DNA of 64,000 bases, from positions 62,001-126,000 of the forward strand of contig NZ_LZSQ01000100.1 of assembly GCF_001665535.1 (NCBI RefSeq). Reading direction: 5' to 3'. The position numbers were made by a program, and so were the translations under genes. This stretch comes from Mycobacterium sp. 852002-51961_SCH5331710. Lineage in GTDB: Bacteria; Actinomycetota; Actinomycetes; Mycobacteriales; Mycobacteriaceae. The notes beneath the pieces were generated by a model. The model was given only the letters and a program-made list of their open reading frames with translations, searched no databases and had not been told where the DNA came from. The number at the start of each line of letters is the position of its first letter. The stretch's first letter is position 1. This document shows, piece after piece, positions 1-9,158 of this stretch.

Positions 1-889
1 CGATCCGCGCCCGAGCCCTTCCGACCCGCTCGGCCGCGGAATCGAAGCTCTCACCCTCCGGGGGCGCCAAGGAGGTGTCGCGCAGCCAGCGCCGGTGCAG
101 ATCCGGATCCCGTTCCGCCGCTTCGGTGAACGTCAGACCCTCCCACGCTCCGAAATCGGTCTCGATCAGATCGTCGTCCACGGTGACGTCGAGCCCCAGC
201 ACCTTGGCCGCCGCCGCCGCGGTGTCGTAGGCGCGCTGCAACGGCGACGTGACGACCGCTGCGACGCCGCCCCGCTGCCCGAGGTACTGCGCGGCGGCTT
301 CGGCCTGACGGCGCCCGAGGTCGGTCAGCGCAGGGTTGCCGCGCCCCGAATACCGGCGGTCCACAGACAATTCGGTCTGGCCGTGGCGCAGCAACAGCAA
401 CCGCGTCGGCGCACCCCGCGCGCCGCTCCACGCGGTGGGGTTCGACGCCTGATGCGGCTTGGATTCCTCCCCACTCGTGGGCATTTCGGCCGCCGCGTCC
501 ATCGCCTCGTTGGCCAACCGGTCGGCGTGGCTGTTCTCCGCACGCGGAATCCACTGGTAGGTCACGCGGTCGAACCGGGCCGCCAGCGCCGTGGCCTGCT
601 GGTGCAGAGGCGCGATGTCCGGGTGCTTGACCTTCCACCGGCCAGACATCTGCTCCACCACCAGCTTCGAGTCCATCAACACGTCGACCTCGGTGGCGCC
701 CAGGCTCGCCGCCTCGCTCAACCCGGCGATCAGGCCGCGATACTCGGCGACGTTGTTGGTGGCGCGCCCGATCGCTTCCTTGCTCTCGGCGAGCACCGCG
801 CCGTGGTCGGCCGACCACACCACCGACCCGTAGCCGGCCGGCCCGGGGTTCCCGCGTGAACCGCCGTCCGCCTCGACGATCACCTTCAC
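1..889 (-). CDS. rnhC: Bifunctional RNase HI / CobC-type phosphatase (3' end outside window)
   Basis: Degrades RNA in RNA:DNA hybrids through its N-terminal domain and carries a histidine-phosphatase domain of the CobC/acid phosphatase type. About 296 residues are visible. The RNase HI domain (about 1-135) has the metal-binding acidic residues: Asp8 in EADGGSRGNPG, Glu in NNVAEYRG, Asp in LMDSK and Asp in NSHADR. A linker leads to the phosphatase domain with LLLLRHGQTE and YSGRGNPALTDLG. The GTG start overlaps the stop of the upstream zinc ribbon gene by 4 bases (GTGA), so the two are translationally coupled. The C-terminus runs off the left edge. Matches the Rv2228c arrangement. Confidence 0.93.
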   Translation of the reverse strand, partial: MKVIVEADGGSRGNPGPAGYGSVVWSADHGAVLAESKEAIGRATNNVAEYRGLIAGLSEAASLGATEVDVLMDSKLVVEQMSGRWKVKHPDIAPLHQQATALAARFDRVTYQWIPRAENSHADRLANEAMDAAAEMPTSGEESKPHQASNPTAWSGARGAPTRLLLLRHGQTELSVDRRYSGRGNPALTDLGRRQAEAAAQYLGQRGGVAAVVTSPLQRAYDTAAAAAKVLGLDVTVDDDLIETDFGAWEGLTFTEAAERDPDLHRRWLRDTSLAPPEGESFDSAAERVGRARARI

Positions 890-1623
890 GCGCCGAACCC
901 CTTGACTCGCAACAGGATGGCACCGCATTCGGGGCAACGGAGCACCTCGTCGTCGGCCGCCGCGGAGATCCGCGCCAACTCCCCCTTGTCGATTTCGATC
1001 CGGCACGCGCCGCACCGGCGGCCCTGCAACTGACCCGCGCCCGCGCCGCCGCGGGCACGCTGGCGTTCGTAGAGCCCCACCAGATCGGCGTCGAGCGCCG
1101 CGACCAGCTCATCGCGCCGCGACAGGCTCTGGTGACGATGCTGGCCCAATTCGGAGCGCACTTCATCGCAGGCGGTCTGCGCGACGCCCAGATCGTGCTG
1201 CAGGTCGTCGATCTTCGTCAACGCCTCTTGTTGGTCGCGCTGCAACTCCTCGCGCCGCTCCATCACCTCGAGCTGAGAATCCTCCAGCGCGGCCTGCCTG
1301 CGCTCCAACGTGTCGAGTTCGTGCTGCAACTCGGTGAGCTGTTTGGCATCCACCGACCCTCCCGCGAGCAGCTTTCGGTCCCGCTCCTCGCGCTGGCGCA
1401 CCGAATCGATCTCGGATTCGAACTTGGCGACCTGCGCGTCGAGATCCTCGATGGCGATCTGCAGTGCGGCCAGCCGGTCGTTGGCCTCCCGGTGCGCGGC
1501 CTGAACCTCCTCGAGCCGACGCTGTTCGGCGAGGTTCTTCACCCGGTACTCGAGGCGAGCGAGGGTGGCATCGAGTTCGGCCAACTCGAGTAGCGACTGT
1601 TGTTGTCCTACTTCAGCTTTCAT
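886..1623 (-). CDS. Coiled-coil zinc ribbon protein (Rv2229c-like)
   Basis: A protein of 245 residues: a long, charged, heptad-like coiled coil (about residues 5-185) followed by a C4 zinc ribbon with paired CxxC motifs (RCGACR and RCPECG). The family is conserved in actinobacteria and has DksA/CT398-like architecture, but its role is not established. The start is set at the ATG reading MKAEVGQQQ, two bases after the stop of the Nif3-like gene; a further 7 codons upstream are open but would overlap that gene. Its own stop overlaps the start of the RNase H/phosphatase gene. Confidence 0.9.
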   Translation of the reverse strand: MKAEVGQQQSLLELAELDATLARLEYRVKNLAEQRRLEEVQAAHREANDRLAALQIAIEDLDAQVAKFESEIDSVRQREERDRKLLAGGSVDAKQLTELQHELDTLERRQAALEDSQLEVMERREELQRDQQEALTKIDDLQHDLGVAQTACDEVRSELGQHRHQSLSRRDELVAALDADLVGLYERQRARGGAGAGQLQGRRCGACRIEIDKGELARISAAADDEVLRCPECGAILLRVKGFGA

Positions 1624-1625
1624 GC

Positions 1626-2744
1626 TCAACTTTCGACATTCCATGGATCGGTGCGCACATCCGAGACCCGCACGGGCAGTGCGTCACCGAAGTGCGCCCG
1701 CAGCAGGTCCGCGGCCTGGCCGCACCACGGGTACTCGCTGGCCCAGTGGGCGACGTCCACGAGCGCGACTTCGGAGGCGCGTCGATGTTCGTCGGCGGGA
1801 TGGTGCCGCAGATCCGCCGTCACGTATGCGTCGACACCGGTGCGGGCGACGAGGCCGAGCAGCGAGTCCCCCGCTCCGCCGCACACCGCGACGCGCGACA
1901 CCTGCGCGTCCGGATCGCCGGCGGCGCGCACCCCCCAGGAGGTGGCGGGCAGCGCCCGACGCACGCGGGACACAAACGCCGACAACGGTTCCGGGCGGTC
2001 CAGCACCCCGATCCGCCCCAGGCCCGCATTACCCGGGATCGGTGCGAGCGCGAAGACGTCGAATGCGGGTTCCTCATAGGGATGCGCTCCCCGCATCGCG
2101 GCCAGCACATGACCGCGCAATCGCGCGGGGGCGATGACCTCCACCCGGTCCTCGGGAACGTGTTCGACGGATCCCACGCTGCCGATCGCCGGTGACGCGC
2201 CGTCATGCGGCAGGAACTGCCCCGTACCGGTCGTGGTCCAGCAGCAGTGCGAGTAGTCGCCGATGCGGCCGGCGCCCGCGGCGAACATGGCCTCCCGCAA
2301 CGCCTCGGAGTTCTCGGCGGGCACGAAGACGACCCACTTGTCGAGGTCGGATTCCGCGCTCGCGGGGGCCAGCACCTCCTCGACGGTCAGCCCGAGCGTC
2401 TCGGCCAGCGCGTCGGAAACGCCGGGTGACGCGGAGTCGGCATTGGTATGGGCGGTGAACAGCGCCCGCCCGCTGCGAATCAGCCGGTGGATCAGGGCGC
2501 CCTTGGCGGTGCTGGCCGCCACGGTGTCGACCCCGCGCAGCAGAAGGGGGTGATGCGCGAGCAGCAGGCCCCGGTCGGGCACCTCGGCTACGACGTCGGC
2601 GGTGGCGTCGACGGCCACCGTCACCGTCTCGACCGTCTCCGACGGGTCCCCGCAGACCAGGCCGACCGAATCCCAGTCCTGCGCCAACTCCGGCGGATAC
2701 GCCGCCTCCAACACGTCGATGATGTCGCCGAGACGCGCGCTCAT
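1626..2744 (-). CDS. Nif3-like dinuclear metal centre protein (Rv2230c-like)
   Basis: A 372-residue member of the Nif3/YbgI/DUF34 family, which forms toroidal hexamers with a di-metal site. Visible family features are the N-terminal [20 protein letters not shown] segment, the metal-ligand motif [14 protein letters not shown], and the C-terminal [10 protein letters not shown] and DLRHHPADE segments. The central insert (about residues 130-245) is the PII/CutA-like domain found in the longer members. The biochemical role of the family is poorly defined. The start overlaps the CobC-like gene stop by 4 bases (ATGA), so it sits in the middle of a minus-strand operon running from 3763 down to 1. Confidence 0.92.
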   Translation of the reverse strand: MSARLGDIIDVLEAAYPPELAQDWDSVGLVCGDPSETVETVTVAVDATADVVAEVPDRGLLLAHHPLLLRGVDTVAASTAKGALIHRLIRSGRALFTAHTNADSASPGVSDALAETLGLTVEEVLAPASAESDLDKWVVFVPAENSEALREAMFAAGAGRIGDYSHCCWTTTGTGQFLPHDGASPAIGSVGSVEHVPEDRVEVIAPARLRGHVLAAMRGAHPYEEPAFDVFALAPIPGNAGLGRIGVLDRPEPLSAFVSRVRRALPATSWGVRAAGDPDAQVSRVAVCGGAGDSLLGLVARTGVDAYVTADLRHHPADEHRRASEVALVDVAHWASEYPWCGQAADLLRAHFGDALPVRVSDVRTDPWNVES

Positions 2745-3763
2745 CGCAGCGCCTCAGTCATCGCCTCGACCAGCACCGGCCATTCGGGCCGAACCGCCGC
2801 CCGCAGGAACTGGCCGTCGAGGCCGATGAACGTGTCGCAGCGGCGCACCGCAATGCCTCTGCGGTCCAGATGTTTTCGCATCAGTTCGGCATCCGGCACG
2901 GAGAACAGGACGAACGGGGCCGAACCGGGGACGACATGCACGCCGATGCTAGTCAACCCGGCCACCATCTCGTCGCGCACCTCCGTCAGGCGCCTGGCGG
3001 CACGGTCGGCCTCGGCCACCGCCTCCGGCGCGTTGCACGCGGCGATGGCCTCCAGTTGCAGCGTGCCCAGTGGCCAGTGCGGCCGGCGCGCCGTCAGCCG
3101 CGCCAACACCTCGGACGGGCCGAGCGCGTAGCCGACCCGCAGCCCCGCCAGCGCCCACGTCTTGGTCAGACTGCGCAGCACCACGACGTCGGGCAGCGCA
3201 TCGCCGGCCAGCGATTCGGATTCGCGGGGTATCGCGTCGGCGAACGCCTCGTCGACCACCACGATGCGGCCCGGGCGCCGCAACGCGAGCACCTGGTCGC
3301 GGGTGTGCAGCACTCCGGTCGGGTTCGTCGGGTTCCCCACGACGACGAGGTCCGCGTCGTCGGGCACCGCGTCCGCGCGAAGGGTGTACGGCGGTTCGAG
3401 CACCACGTGGGTAAAGGGGACCCCGGCCGCGGCCAGCGCCGCCTCCGGTTCGGTGAACGACGGCGCGATCAGCGCGGCCCGCCGGGGTCGCAGGTCGGCC
3501 AGGCGCGCGAAGCCCTCGGCGGCGCCCGCCAGCAGCGCGACCTCGTCGACGGGACGGCCGTGCCTGCGCGCGACCGCCTCGAGCGCGCGCTGCTCGTCGG
3601 CCGCGCCCGGATACCTGCCCAACTCGCTCAGCCGGGCCGCCAGGCGGTCGACCAGCCACGACGGCGGCGCGTCGGTGCGCACGTTGACGGCGAAGTCCAG
3701 CATCCCGGGCGCGACGGCCTGGTCGCCGTGGTAGCGCGCGGCAGCGCGCGAAGGACTCGCCAC
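2741..3763 (-). CDS. cobC: CobC-like PLP-dependent aminotransferase (Rv2231c-like)
   Basis: A 340-residue fold-type I PLP enzyme related to histidinol-phosphate aminotransferase and CobC/CobD threonine-phosphate decarboxylase. Visible residues include [21 protein letters not shown] and the PLP-lysine region [17 protein letters not shown]. In mycobacteria this gene is annotated in cobalamin synthesis (aminopropanol arm) and cobD lies nearby, but a histidinol-phosphate-type reaction cannot be excluded from sequence. It is the first gene of the minus-strand operon. The GTG start is preceded by TAGTGT with a 6-nt gap, so the transcript is probably leaderless. Confidence 0.88.
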   Translation of the reverse strand: MASPSRAAARYHGDQAVAPGMLDFAVNVRTDAPPSWLVDRLAARLSELGRYPGAADEQRALEAVARRHGRPVDEVALLAGAAEGFARLADLRPRRAALIAPSFTEPEAALAAAGVPFTHVVLEPPYTLRADAVPDDADLVVVGNPTNPTGVLHTRDQVLALRRPGRIVVVDEAFADAIPRESESLAGDALPDVVVLRSLTKTWALAGLRVGYALGPSEVLARLTARRPHWPLGTLQLEAIAACNAPEAVAEADRAARRLTEVRDEMVAGLTSIGVHVVPGSAPFVLFSVPDAELMRKHLDRRGIAVRRCDTFIGLDGQFLRAAVRPEWPVLVEAMTEALR

Positions 3764-3769
3764 AGCACG

Positions 3770-3775
3770 ACACTA
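3770..3775 (-). promoter_or_regulatory. -10 box of a probable leaderless promoter for the cobC operon
   Basis: Read on the minus strand, TAGTGT (TANNNT) is followed by six bases and then the GTG start at 3763, the spacing expected when transcription starts at the start codon. Inferred from sequence only. Confidence 0.45.
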
Positions 3776-3818
3776 GTGCGCCGACCGGCGGAGTTCTGCG
3801 ATCGGGGAGAATGGACGC

Positions 3819-4523
3819 GTGACCGACACGCTGTCGACCGGCCTGTCCACCGGCCCGTCCCCCGCGACCGAGGCGACCCGCCCCGAACTGGTGATCTTCG
3901 ACCTCGACGGCACCCTGACCGACTCGGCGCAGGGCATCGTCTCGAGCTTTCGCCACGCGCTGGGATCCGTGGGCGCCGAGGTGCCCGATGGCGACCTCGC
4001 CACGATGATCGTCGGCCCGCCGATGCACCACACGCTGGGGCGCCTCGGCCTCGGGGCGAAGACCGACGAGGCGATCGCGGCCTACCGCGCCGACTACGTC
4101 GACCGCGGCTGGGCGATGAACGAGGTCTTCGACGGCATCCCGGCGCTGCTCGCCGACCTGCGCGCGGCCGGCGTGCGGTTGGCCGTCGCCACCTCGAAGG
4201 CCGAGCCGACCGCCCAGCGGATCCTCGCGCACTTCGGCCTCGCCGACTGTTTCGAGGTGATCGCCGGTGCGAGTGTCGACGGCACGCGCGCCCGCAAGGT
4301 CGACGTCGTCGCCCACGCGTTGACCCAACTCGGCACCGTGCCCGAGCGGACCCTCATGGTCGGCGACCGGTCACATGACGTGGAAGGCGCCGCCGCACAC
4401 GGAATCGACACCGTGATCGTCGGGTGGGGCTACGGCAAGGGCGATTTCGACGAGCCCGACGCCGCCGCGCCAGCCGCGCACGTCGCGACGGTGGCGGACC
4501 TGCGTGAGGTGTTGGGTGTCTGA
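3819..4523 (+). CDS. ptkA: HAD-family hydrolase, PtkA-like (Rv2232)
   Basis: A 234-residue haloacid dehalogenase superfamily protein. HAD motif I is FDLDGTLTDS, motif II is in VATSKAEPT, and motifs III/IV are in RKVDVVAHAL and LMVGDRSHDVEGA. The M. tuberculosis counterpart next to ptpA has been described as the tyrosine kinase PtkA that phosphorylates PtpA, although by fold it is a phosphoglycolate-phosphatase-like enzyme. GTG start with a purine-rich GGGGAGA just upstream. The stop lies inside the ptpA start region (8-base overlap), so the two are translationally coupled. Kinase activity cannot be judged from sequence. Confidence 0.9.
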   Translation: MTDTLSTGLSTGPSPATEATRPELVIFDLDGTLTDSAQGIVSSFRHALGSVGAEVPDGDLATMIVGPPMHHTLGRLGLGAKTDEAIAAYRADYVDRGWAMNEVFDGIPALLADLRAAGVRLAVATSKAEPTAQRILAHFGLADCFEVIAGASVDGTRARKVDVVAHALTQLGTVPERTLMVGDRSHDVEGAAAHGIDTVIVGWGYGKGDFDEPDAAAPAAHVATVADLREVLGV

Positions 4524-5010
4524 ACTGCTGCACGTGACGTTCGTCTGCTCGGGCAACATCTGCCGGTCGCCGATGGCCGAGAAGATGTTCGCCCATCAGA
4601 TCTCGGAGCGCGGGCTGGGCCATGTGGTCCGGGTGACCAGCGCGGGCACCGGCGGTTGGCACGCGGGTGAACCCGCCGACCGCAGGGCCACGCACGTGTT
4701 GCGCGAGCACGGGTATCCGACCGCGCATCGCGCCGCGCAGGTCAACGAGGATCACATGTCCGCCGACCTGGTGATCGCGCTGGGCCGCAACCACGTTCGA
4801 ATGCTCAAGGACCTGGGTGTGCCCGCCGACCGGATCCGGATGCTGCGGTCGTTCGATCCGCGATCGGGCGCCCATGCGCTGGACGTCGAGGATCCCTACT
4901 ACGGCGACCACGCCGACTTCGAGGACGTCTTCGCCGTCATCGAGGCGTCGCTGCCCGGCCTGCACGAATGGGTCGACGAGCAACTCGCCGGCAGGGGGCT
5001 CGCCAGCTGA
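4516..5010 (+). CDS. ptpA: Low-molecular-weight protein tyrosine phosphatase PtpA
   Basis: A 164-residue LMW-PTP. The P-loop is VCSGNICRS with nucleophile Cys11 and Arg17 (C-x5-R), and the general acid loop is VEDPYYGDHADF. In M. tuberculosis PtpA is secreted into the macrophage and dephosphorylates host proteins; in an environmental species it more likely acts on bacterial phosphotyrosine. The GTG reading VSELLHVTF is chosen as start because it aligns with known PtpA N-termini; an in-frame GTG 12 bases upstream also exists. It overlaps the HAD gene by 8 bases and shares one base with the SURF1 start (TGATG). Confidence 0.95.
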   Translation: MSELLHVTFVCSGNICRSPMAEKMFAHQISERGLGHVVRVTSAGTGGWHAGEPADRRATHVLREHGYPTAHRAAQVNEDHMSADLVIALGRNHVRMLKDLGVPADRIRMLRSFDPRSGAHALDVEDPYYGDHADFEDVFAVIEASLPGLHEWVDEQLAGRGLAS

Positions 5011-5837
5011 TGCGCCGGTGGACGTTCCTGCTGCGGCCGTCATGGCTGGCGTTGTTCGTCGTGGTGGCGGGCTTCGCCTACCTGTGCTTCACGGTGCTGG
5101 CACCGTGGCAGCTGGGCAAGAACTCCAAGACCTCGCGCGAGAACGCGCAGATCTCGCATTCGCTGAAGGCCGATCCCGTAGCGGTTACTTCTCTACTGCC
5201 AGAGCAGGATTCGACGGCACCGGAGGACCAGTGGCGACGCGTCACGGCGAGCGGCCGCTATCTTCCCGAGGGGCAGGTGCTCGCGCGGTTGCGCATGGTG
5301 GAGGGTGAACCCGCCTTCGAGGTGCTCGTGCCGTTCGCGGTCGACGGCGGGCCGACCGTCCTGGTCGACCGCGGATACGTCCGGCCGATACAGGCTTCGG
5401 GTGTGCCCGAGATCCCGGCGGTGCCGGACGGCACGGTCACCATAGCCGCGCGGCTGCGCGACTCCGAGGGGCTGGCCCAGGGCAAGGAGCCATTCCGCCA
5501 GGACGGCATCCAGCAGGTGTACTCGATCAACACCGGACAGATCTCGTCGCTCACCGGTATCCCGCTGGCCGGTTCGTATCTGCAGTTGGAGCCCGACCAG
5601 CCGGGTGGGCTCGGCGCGATCCCGCTGCCCCACCTCGACGCCGGACCGTTCCTGTCGTACGGCATCCAGTGGATCGCGTTCGGCATCATCGCGCCGATCG
5701 GGCTGGGCTACTTCATCTACGCCGAGGTGCGCCAGCGCAGGCTGGAGAAGGCCGCACGGGAGGCGGCGCAAGCCAAGCCCGACGCCCCGCTCAGCACCGA
5801 GGACAAGCTCGCAGACCGGTACGGCCGGCGGCGCTGA
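5010..5837 (+). CDS. SURF1 family protein (Rv2235-like)
   Basis: A 275-residue membrane protein with the SURF1 layout: an N-terminal transmembrane helix (about residues 10-32), a long extracytoplasmic domain containing VLVDRGYVRP, and a C-terminal transmembrane helix (about 218-242) containing SYGIQWIAFGIIAP. SURF1 proteins assist assembly of haem-copper terminal oxidases. The start ATG shares its first base with the ptpA stop. Its last 47 bases overlap the convergent cobD gene tail-to-tail, which is unusual. Confidence 0.9.
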   Translation: MRRWTFLLRPSWLALFVVVAGFAYLCFTVLAPWQLGKNSKTSRENAQISHSLKADPVAVTSLLPEQDSTAPEDQWRRVTASGRYLPEGQVLARLRMVEGEPAFEVLVPFAVDGGPTVLVDRGYVRPIQASGVPEIPAVPDGTVTIAARLRDSEGLAQGKEPFRQDGIQQVYSINTGQISSLTGIPLAGSYLQLEPDQPGGLGAIPLPHLDAGPFLSYGIQWIAFGIIAPIGLGYFIYAEVRQRRLEKAAREAAQAKPDAPLSTEDKLADRYGRRR

Positions 5838-6762
5838 GCCCGATCGCGGCCAACGCCGCGGCCCCCTGAACCGCCCGCGACAACCGCGCGGCCCGCCGCA
5901 GATCGGCGGCCTGCGGCGGCGGACCGTCGCCGAGGGTGGGGCGGATCTCGAGTTCGTGGGCGTACTGCGTCGGCCCGCCGAGCCGCACCCCCAGCGCCCC
6001 CGCGAAGGCCGCCTCCGCGACACCCGCGTTCGGGCTGGGATGGCGTCGCGCGTCGCGCTTCCACGCGCGCAGGGCCGCGACCGGCGAGCCGCCCACCACC
6101 GGTGCGCACACGGCCGCCAGCACCGCGGTCACCCGCGCGGCGAGATAGTTCGCGGCGTCGTCGAAACGCGCTGCCGCCCAACCGAACCGCCGGTAGCGAG
6201 GCGACTTGTGGCCGATCATCGCGTCGAGGGTGTTCGCGCCGCGGTACACCAGGACACCGGGGACCCCGCCGACCGCCGCCCACAGCAGCGGCGCCACGTG
6301 CGCGTCGGAGGTGTTCTCCGCGACCGACTCGAGCGCGGCCCGCGCAAGTCCCGCCTCGTCGAGCACCGACGGGTCGCGTCCACACAATGAGGGCAGCAGG
6401 CGGCGGGCCGCGTCGACGTCGCCCCGCTCCAGGTGACCCGCCATCTGGTTTCCGGCGCGGGCCAGGGAGGTCCCGCCCAGTGCGACGAACACCGACGCGG
6501 CGGTGGTGACGACGACCGACGCAGCGCCCCGCCGCGACGCCCGCTCCGCCGCGATTCCGAGCAGCGAGAGCGTGCCGAGCAGGGCGGCGGTGTGCAGCGC
6601 GCCCGCCGCGCGGTCGTCGGCGTAGGTGCGACGCTCCAAAGCCGCTGCCGCACTGCCGAAGAGCGCTACGGGGTGTCCGCGACGGGGATCGCCGAACACC
6701 CGGTCGGCGGCATATCCGGCCGCAATCCCCACTGCGCGCGGGCGTGAGGTCTGCGCAAACAC
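5791..6762 (-). CDS. cobD: Adenosylcobinamide-phosphate synthase CobD (CbiB)
   Basis: A 323-residue integral membrane protein of the CobD/CbiB family, which attaches the aminopropanol arm to adenosylcobyric acid in cobalamin synthesis. Recognisable segments are [19 protein letters not shown] near the N-terminus, [32 protein letters not shown] and [20 protein letters not shown]. The GTG start ([13 protein letters not shown]) is 36 bases from the divergent DUF2236 gene. No cobalamin riboswitch fits in that gap. The 3' end overlaps the SURF1 gene by 47 bases. Confidence 0.93.
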   Translation of the reverse strand: MFAQTSRPRAVGIAAGYAADRVFGDPRRGHPVALFGSAAAALERRTYADDRAAGALHTAALLGTLSLLGIAAERASRRGAASVVVTTAASVFVALGGTSLARAGNQMAGHLERGDVDAARRLLPSLCGRDPSVLDEAGLARAALESVAENTSDAHVAPLLWAAVGGVPGVLVYRGANTLDAMIGHKSPRYRRFGWAAARFDDAANYLAARVTAVLAAVCAPVVGGSPVAALRAWKRDARRHPSPNAGVAEAAFAGALGVRLGGPTQYAHELEIRPTLGDGPPPQAADLRRAARLSRAVQGAAALAAIGLSAAGRTGLRACPRC

Positions 6763-6798
6763 TCCGCGAGCGTCTCACAAGGTGATCTACTCGAACGC

Positions 6799-7626
6799 AT
6801 GAGGTTCGGGCCACCGCGCCGCCCGAGGCGCGTCGTCGATCTGCTCAATCCCGCGGCCGTGCTGGCACCGGCGGCCAACGTGATCATGCAGTTGGCCTCG
6901 CCTGGGGTGGGTTACGGGGTGCTCGAGAGCCCGGTCGACAGCGGCAACGTCTACAAGCATCCGTTCAAGCGGGCCCGCACCACCGGCACGTATCTGGCGG
7001 TGGCGACGATGGGCACCGAGAGCGATCGCAGGCTGATCCGCGACGAGGTCGACCGCGTGCACGCGCTGGTGCGATCCACGCCGTCAAGCCCGGTGTCGTA
7101 CAAGGCTTTCGACCCTCGGTTGCAGTTGTGGGTGGCCGCCTGCCTGTACCGCTACTACGTCGACCAGCACGAGTTCTTGTACGGCCCGCTCGACGAGGAG
7201 GCGGCCGACGCGATCTACCACGACGCGAGGAAGCTGGGCACCACACTGCAGGTGCGCGAGGACATGTGGCCGCCGGACCGCGCCGCGTTCGACGAATACT
7301 GGAAACGCTCGCTGGATGAACTGCGCATCGACGAACCGGTGCGTGAGCATCTGCACGGGGTGGCCGCGATGGTGTTCCTGCCCGCTCCGCTGCGGCTGCT
7401 GGCGGGCCGGTTCAACCTGTTCGCGACGACGGGCTTTCTGCCGCAGAAGTTCCGTGAGCACATGCAGCTGCCGTGGTCGGGCCGTCAGCAGCGCAGGTTC
7501 GAGACGCTGTTGACCGGGCTGCGCGTCGTCGACCGCGTCGTCCCGCGCGATGTCTGGCTTCTCGGCTACCGGTTGTACCTCTGGGATATGCGGACCCGGG
7601 CACGCCTCGGCAGGCGAGTCGTGTGA
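6799..7626 (+). CDS. DUF2236 / MpaB-like oxygenase family protein (Rv2237-like)
   Basis: A 275-residue protein of the DUF2236 family, named after rubber oxygenase and MpaB-type haem proteins. Family features include [40 protein letters not shown] and [12 protein letters not shown]. Members in mycobacteria are numerous and mostly uncharacterised; a haem-dependent oxygenase role is inference. The ATG start has AAGGTGATC about 15 bases upstream. It is divergent from cobD and ends 25 bases before a VOC gene that has its own strong ribosome binding site. Confidence 0.88.
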   Translation: MRFGPPRRPRRVVDLLNPAAVLAPAANVIMQLASPGVGYGVLESPVDSGNVYKHPFKRARTTGTYLAVATMGTESDRRLIRDEVDRVHALVRSTPSSPVSYKAFDPRLQLWVAACLYRYYVDQHEFLYGPLDEEAADAIYHDARKLGTTLQVREDMWPPDRAAFDEYWKRSLDELRIDEPVREHLHGVAAMVFLPAPLRLLAGRFNLFATTGFLPQKFREHMQLPWSGRQQRRFETLLTGLRVVDRVVPRDVWLLGYRLYLWDMRTRARLGRRVV

Positions 7627-7651
7627 ACCGATCAGAAAATCAGGAGGCACC

Positions 7652-8047
7652 ATGCCCTTTCCGTCACTGAACCACGTCGCCCTGACCGTGCGTGACCTCG
7701 CGGTCAGCGCGCCCTGGTACCAGGAACTGATCGGGGAGGAACCGGCGCTCGACGAACACACCGACACCGGATTCCGCCATGTGGTCTGGCAATTCGACAA
7801 CGGCACGCTGTTCGGCATCCACGAACACGACCGGTCGGTGCCCGACGAGCAGTTCACCGAATTCCACTCGGGTCTCGACCATGTCGGCTTCGGGTGCGCG
7901 AGCCGCAGCGAGCTCGAGGGCTGGGTGGAGCGCCTCGACAAGCTCGGCGTCGAACACGGGGACATCGTGGATGCGCCGTACGGTTCGGGGCTCAGTTTCC
8001 GCGATCCCGACGGCATCGCGCTGGAGTTCTTCGCTCCGCCGGGTTGA
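7652..8047 (+). CDS. VOC-family (glyoxalase/dioxygenase fold) protein
   Basis: A 131-residue single-domain vicinal oxygen chelate protein starting MPFPSLNHVALTVRDLAVS, with an N-terminal metal-ligand His in NHVALTV, the central LDHVGFG and the C-terminal YGSGLSFRDPDGIALEFFAPP with the Glu ligand position. The substrate is unknown. The ATG at 7652 is chosen over an upstream in-frame start because AGGAGG lies 5 bases before it and the family starts here. It ends 22 bases before a convergent membrane protein gene. Confidence 0.9.
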   Translation: MPFPSLNHVALTVRDLAVSAPWYQELIGEEPALDEHTDTGFRHVVWQFDNGTLFGIHEHDRSVPDEQFTEFHSGLDHVGFGCASRSELEGWVERLDKLGVEHGDIVDAPYGSGLSFRDPDGIALEFFAPPG

Positions 8048-8069
8048 CCGATACTTCGTTGAAGGTGCG

Positions 8070-9104
8070 TCAATCTGCTTGGTCGAACCGCTGGCGTTGC
8101 CGCACCCCGTAGGCGGCCGCCTTGACGGCATCGCCGTCCTCCATACCCGATCCCAGTGCACCGCCCAACGTGGCGACTGCCGCCACCAACCAGGCCACCA
8201 CCAACACGGTTGGGAATTCGACGGGATGGCCTATGTTTCGAGCGACCAACTGCGGCGGGAGCGTCCACCAGGCCGTGAGCAGTATCAGGACGTAAAGCCC
8301 GATATGGAAGATGGCGACGCCGATCGTCAAAGTGACGAGAGTCGTTGCGTTGTACAACACGGCTCTCTTACGTTCGCCAACCGAATGCGGTCGTTCCCAT
8401 AATTCGTGGTCGAGGATGAGCCACGCAATCAATGCGGCACTCGCCAACATGGTTGCCGCGGTCAGCCGCCAGGGGCCCATGGTGTCGGACAACTGCCAAA
8501 TCGTCGGATAGGCAAGGCTCACGGCGCCGGCGGCGAACGCGGCCATCATCACCTTGGACAGGCCAGCGAGCAACCGCCACGGGCGGTTGGCATAAACCAT
8601 GCCGCTCAAGAGTCGGAGACGGGACAGCGCAGACGGCGCGACGTAACGGACCAGGTCGTTTTCCTGAGTCCGCTTCAGCCGCTTCAATGCAGGGGTGGGC
8701 TTGTCCGATTGACGCTCAATCTCGGCCACGACGGTCTGCGCGAGTTTCCTTATCCGGCGATCGATGAATACGCCGCCAACCCCGGGAATCGAAATCACTC
8801 CCAACCTGTCAGGCACACTGATCTCGGCTATCACCGGCGTCTTCCCCTGCCGTCGGGCAAGATCCGTCAGGTAGATGACGATGCCTTCCGGGCTGTCACC
8901 CGGTTGGATGGTGCGGATAACCTGGGAGACTTCGGCGTACTCGTCGACCGGATACGCGTGACGTCGCACCGACACATCCCACGCGCTATCGGCCGAGGAC
9001 TGGTCCGTCAGCGCATTTCGCAATGAATCCGACACACGCTCGGCGATTGCCGCCGGGGCGCCGGGATCCGCGATCAGCAGGATTGACGACGGTTCGTCCG
9101 GCAT
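8070..9104 (-). CDS. Unrecognised membrane protein with soluble N-terminal domain
   Basis: A 344-residue protein that I do not recognise. The first 170 residues look soluble and alpha/beta (SILLIADPG, GIVIYLTDLARR, VISIPGVGGVFID), followed by a basic linker and four or five hydrophobic segments (about 183-203, 213-234, 247-283, 299-320). Its codons are visibly less GC-rich than the core genes; bases 8281-8340 contain 31 G/C of 60 by hand count. It lies between a VOC gene and putP, just outside the tRNA-Val islet. No operon partner is obvious. A membrane-anchored sensor or effector is possible, but there is no direct support. Confidence 0.75.
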   Translation of the reverse strand: MPDEPSSILLIADPGAPAAIAERVSDSLRNALTDQSSADSAWDVSVRRHAYPVDEYAEVSQVIRTIQPGDSPEGIVIYLTDLARRQGKTPVIAEISVPDRLGVISIPGVGGVFIDRRIRKLAQTVVAEIERQSDKPTPALKRLKRTQENDLVRYVAPSALSRLRLLSGMVYANRPWRLLAGLSKVMMAAFAAGAVSLAYPTIWQLSDTMGPWRLTAATMLASAALIAWLILDHELWERPHSVGERKRAVLYNATTLVTLTIGVAIFHIGLYVLILLTAWWTLPPQLVARNIGHPVEFPTVLVVAWLVAAVATLGGALGSGMEDGDAVKAAAYGVRQRQRFDQAD

Positions 9105-9158
9105 TCGGATCGCATACCCGTGCGCCGAACGACCAAACGCGGGCGGGCGCGCCGAACG

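Noticed and set aside
6763..6798. Cobalamin riboswitch upstream of cobD
   Set aside because: Only 36 bases separate cobD from the divergent gene, too short for this riboswitch, and no B12-box-like sequence is visible.
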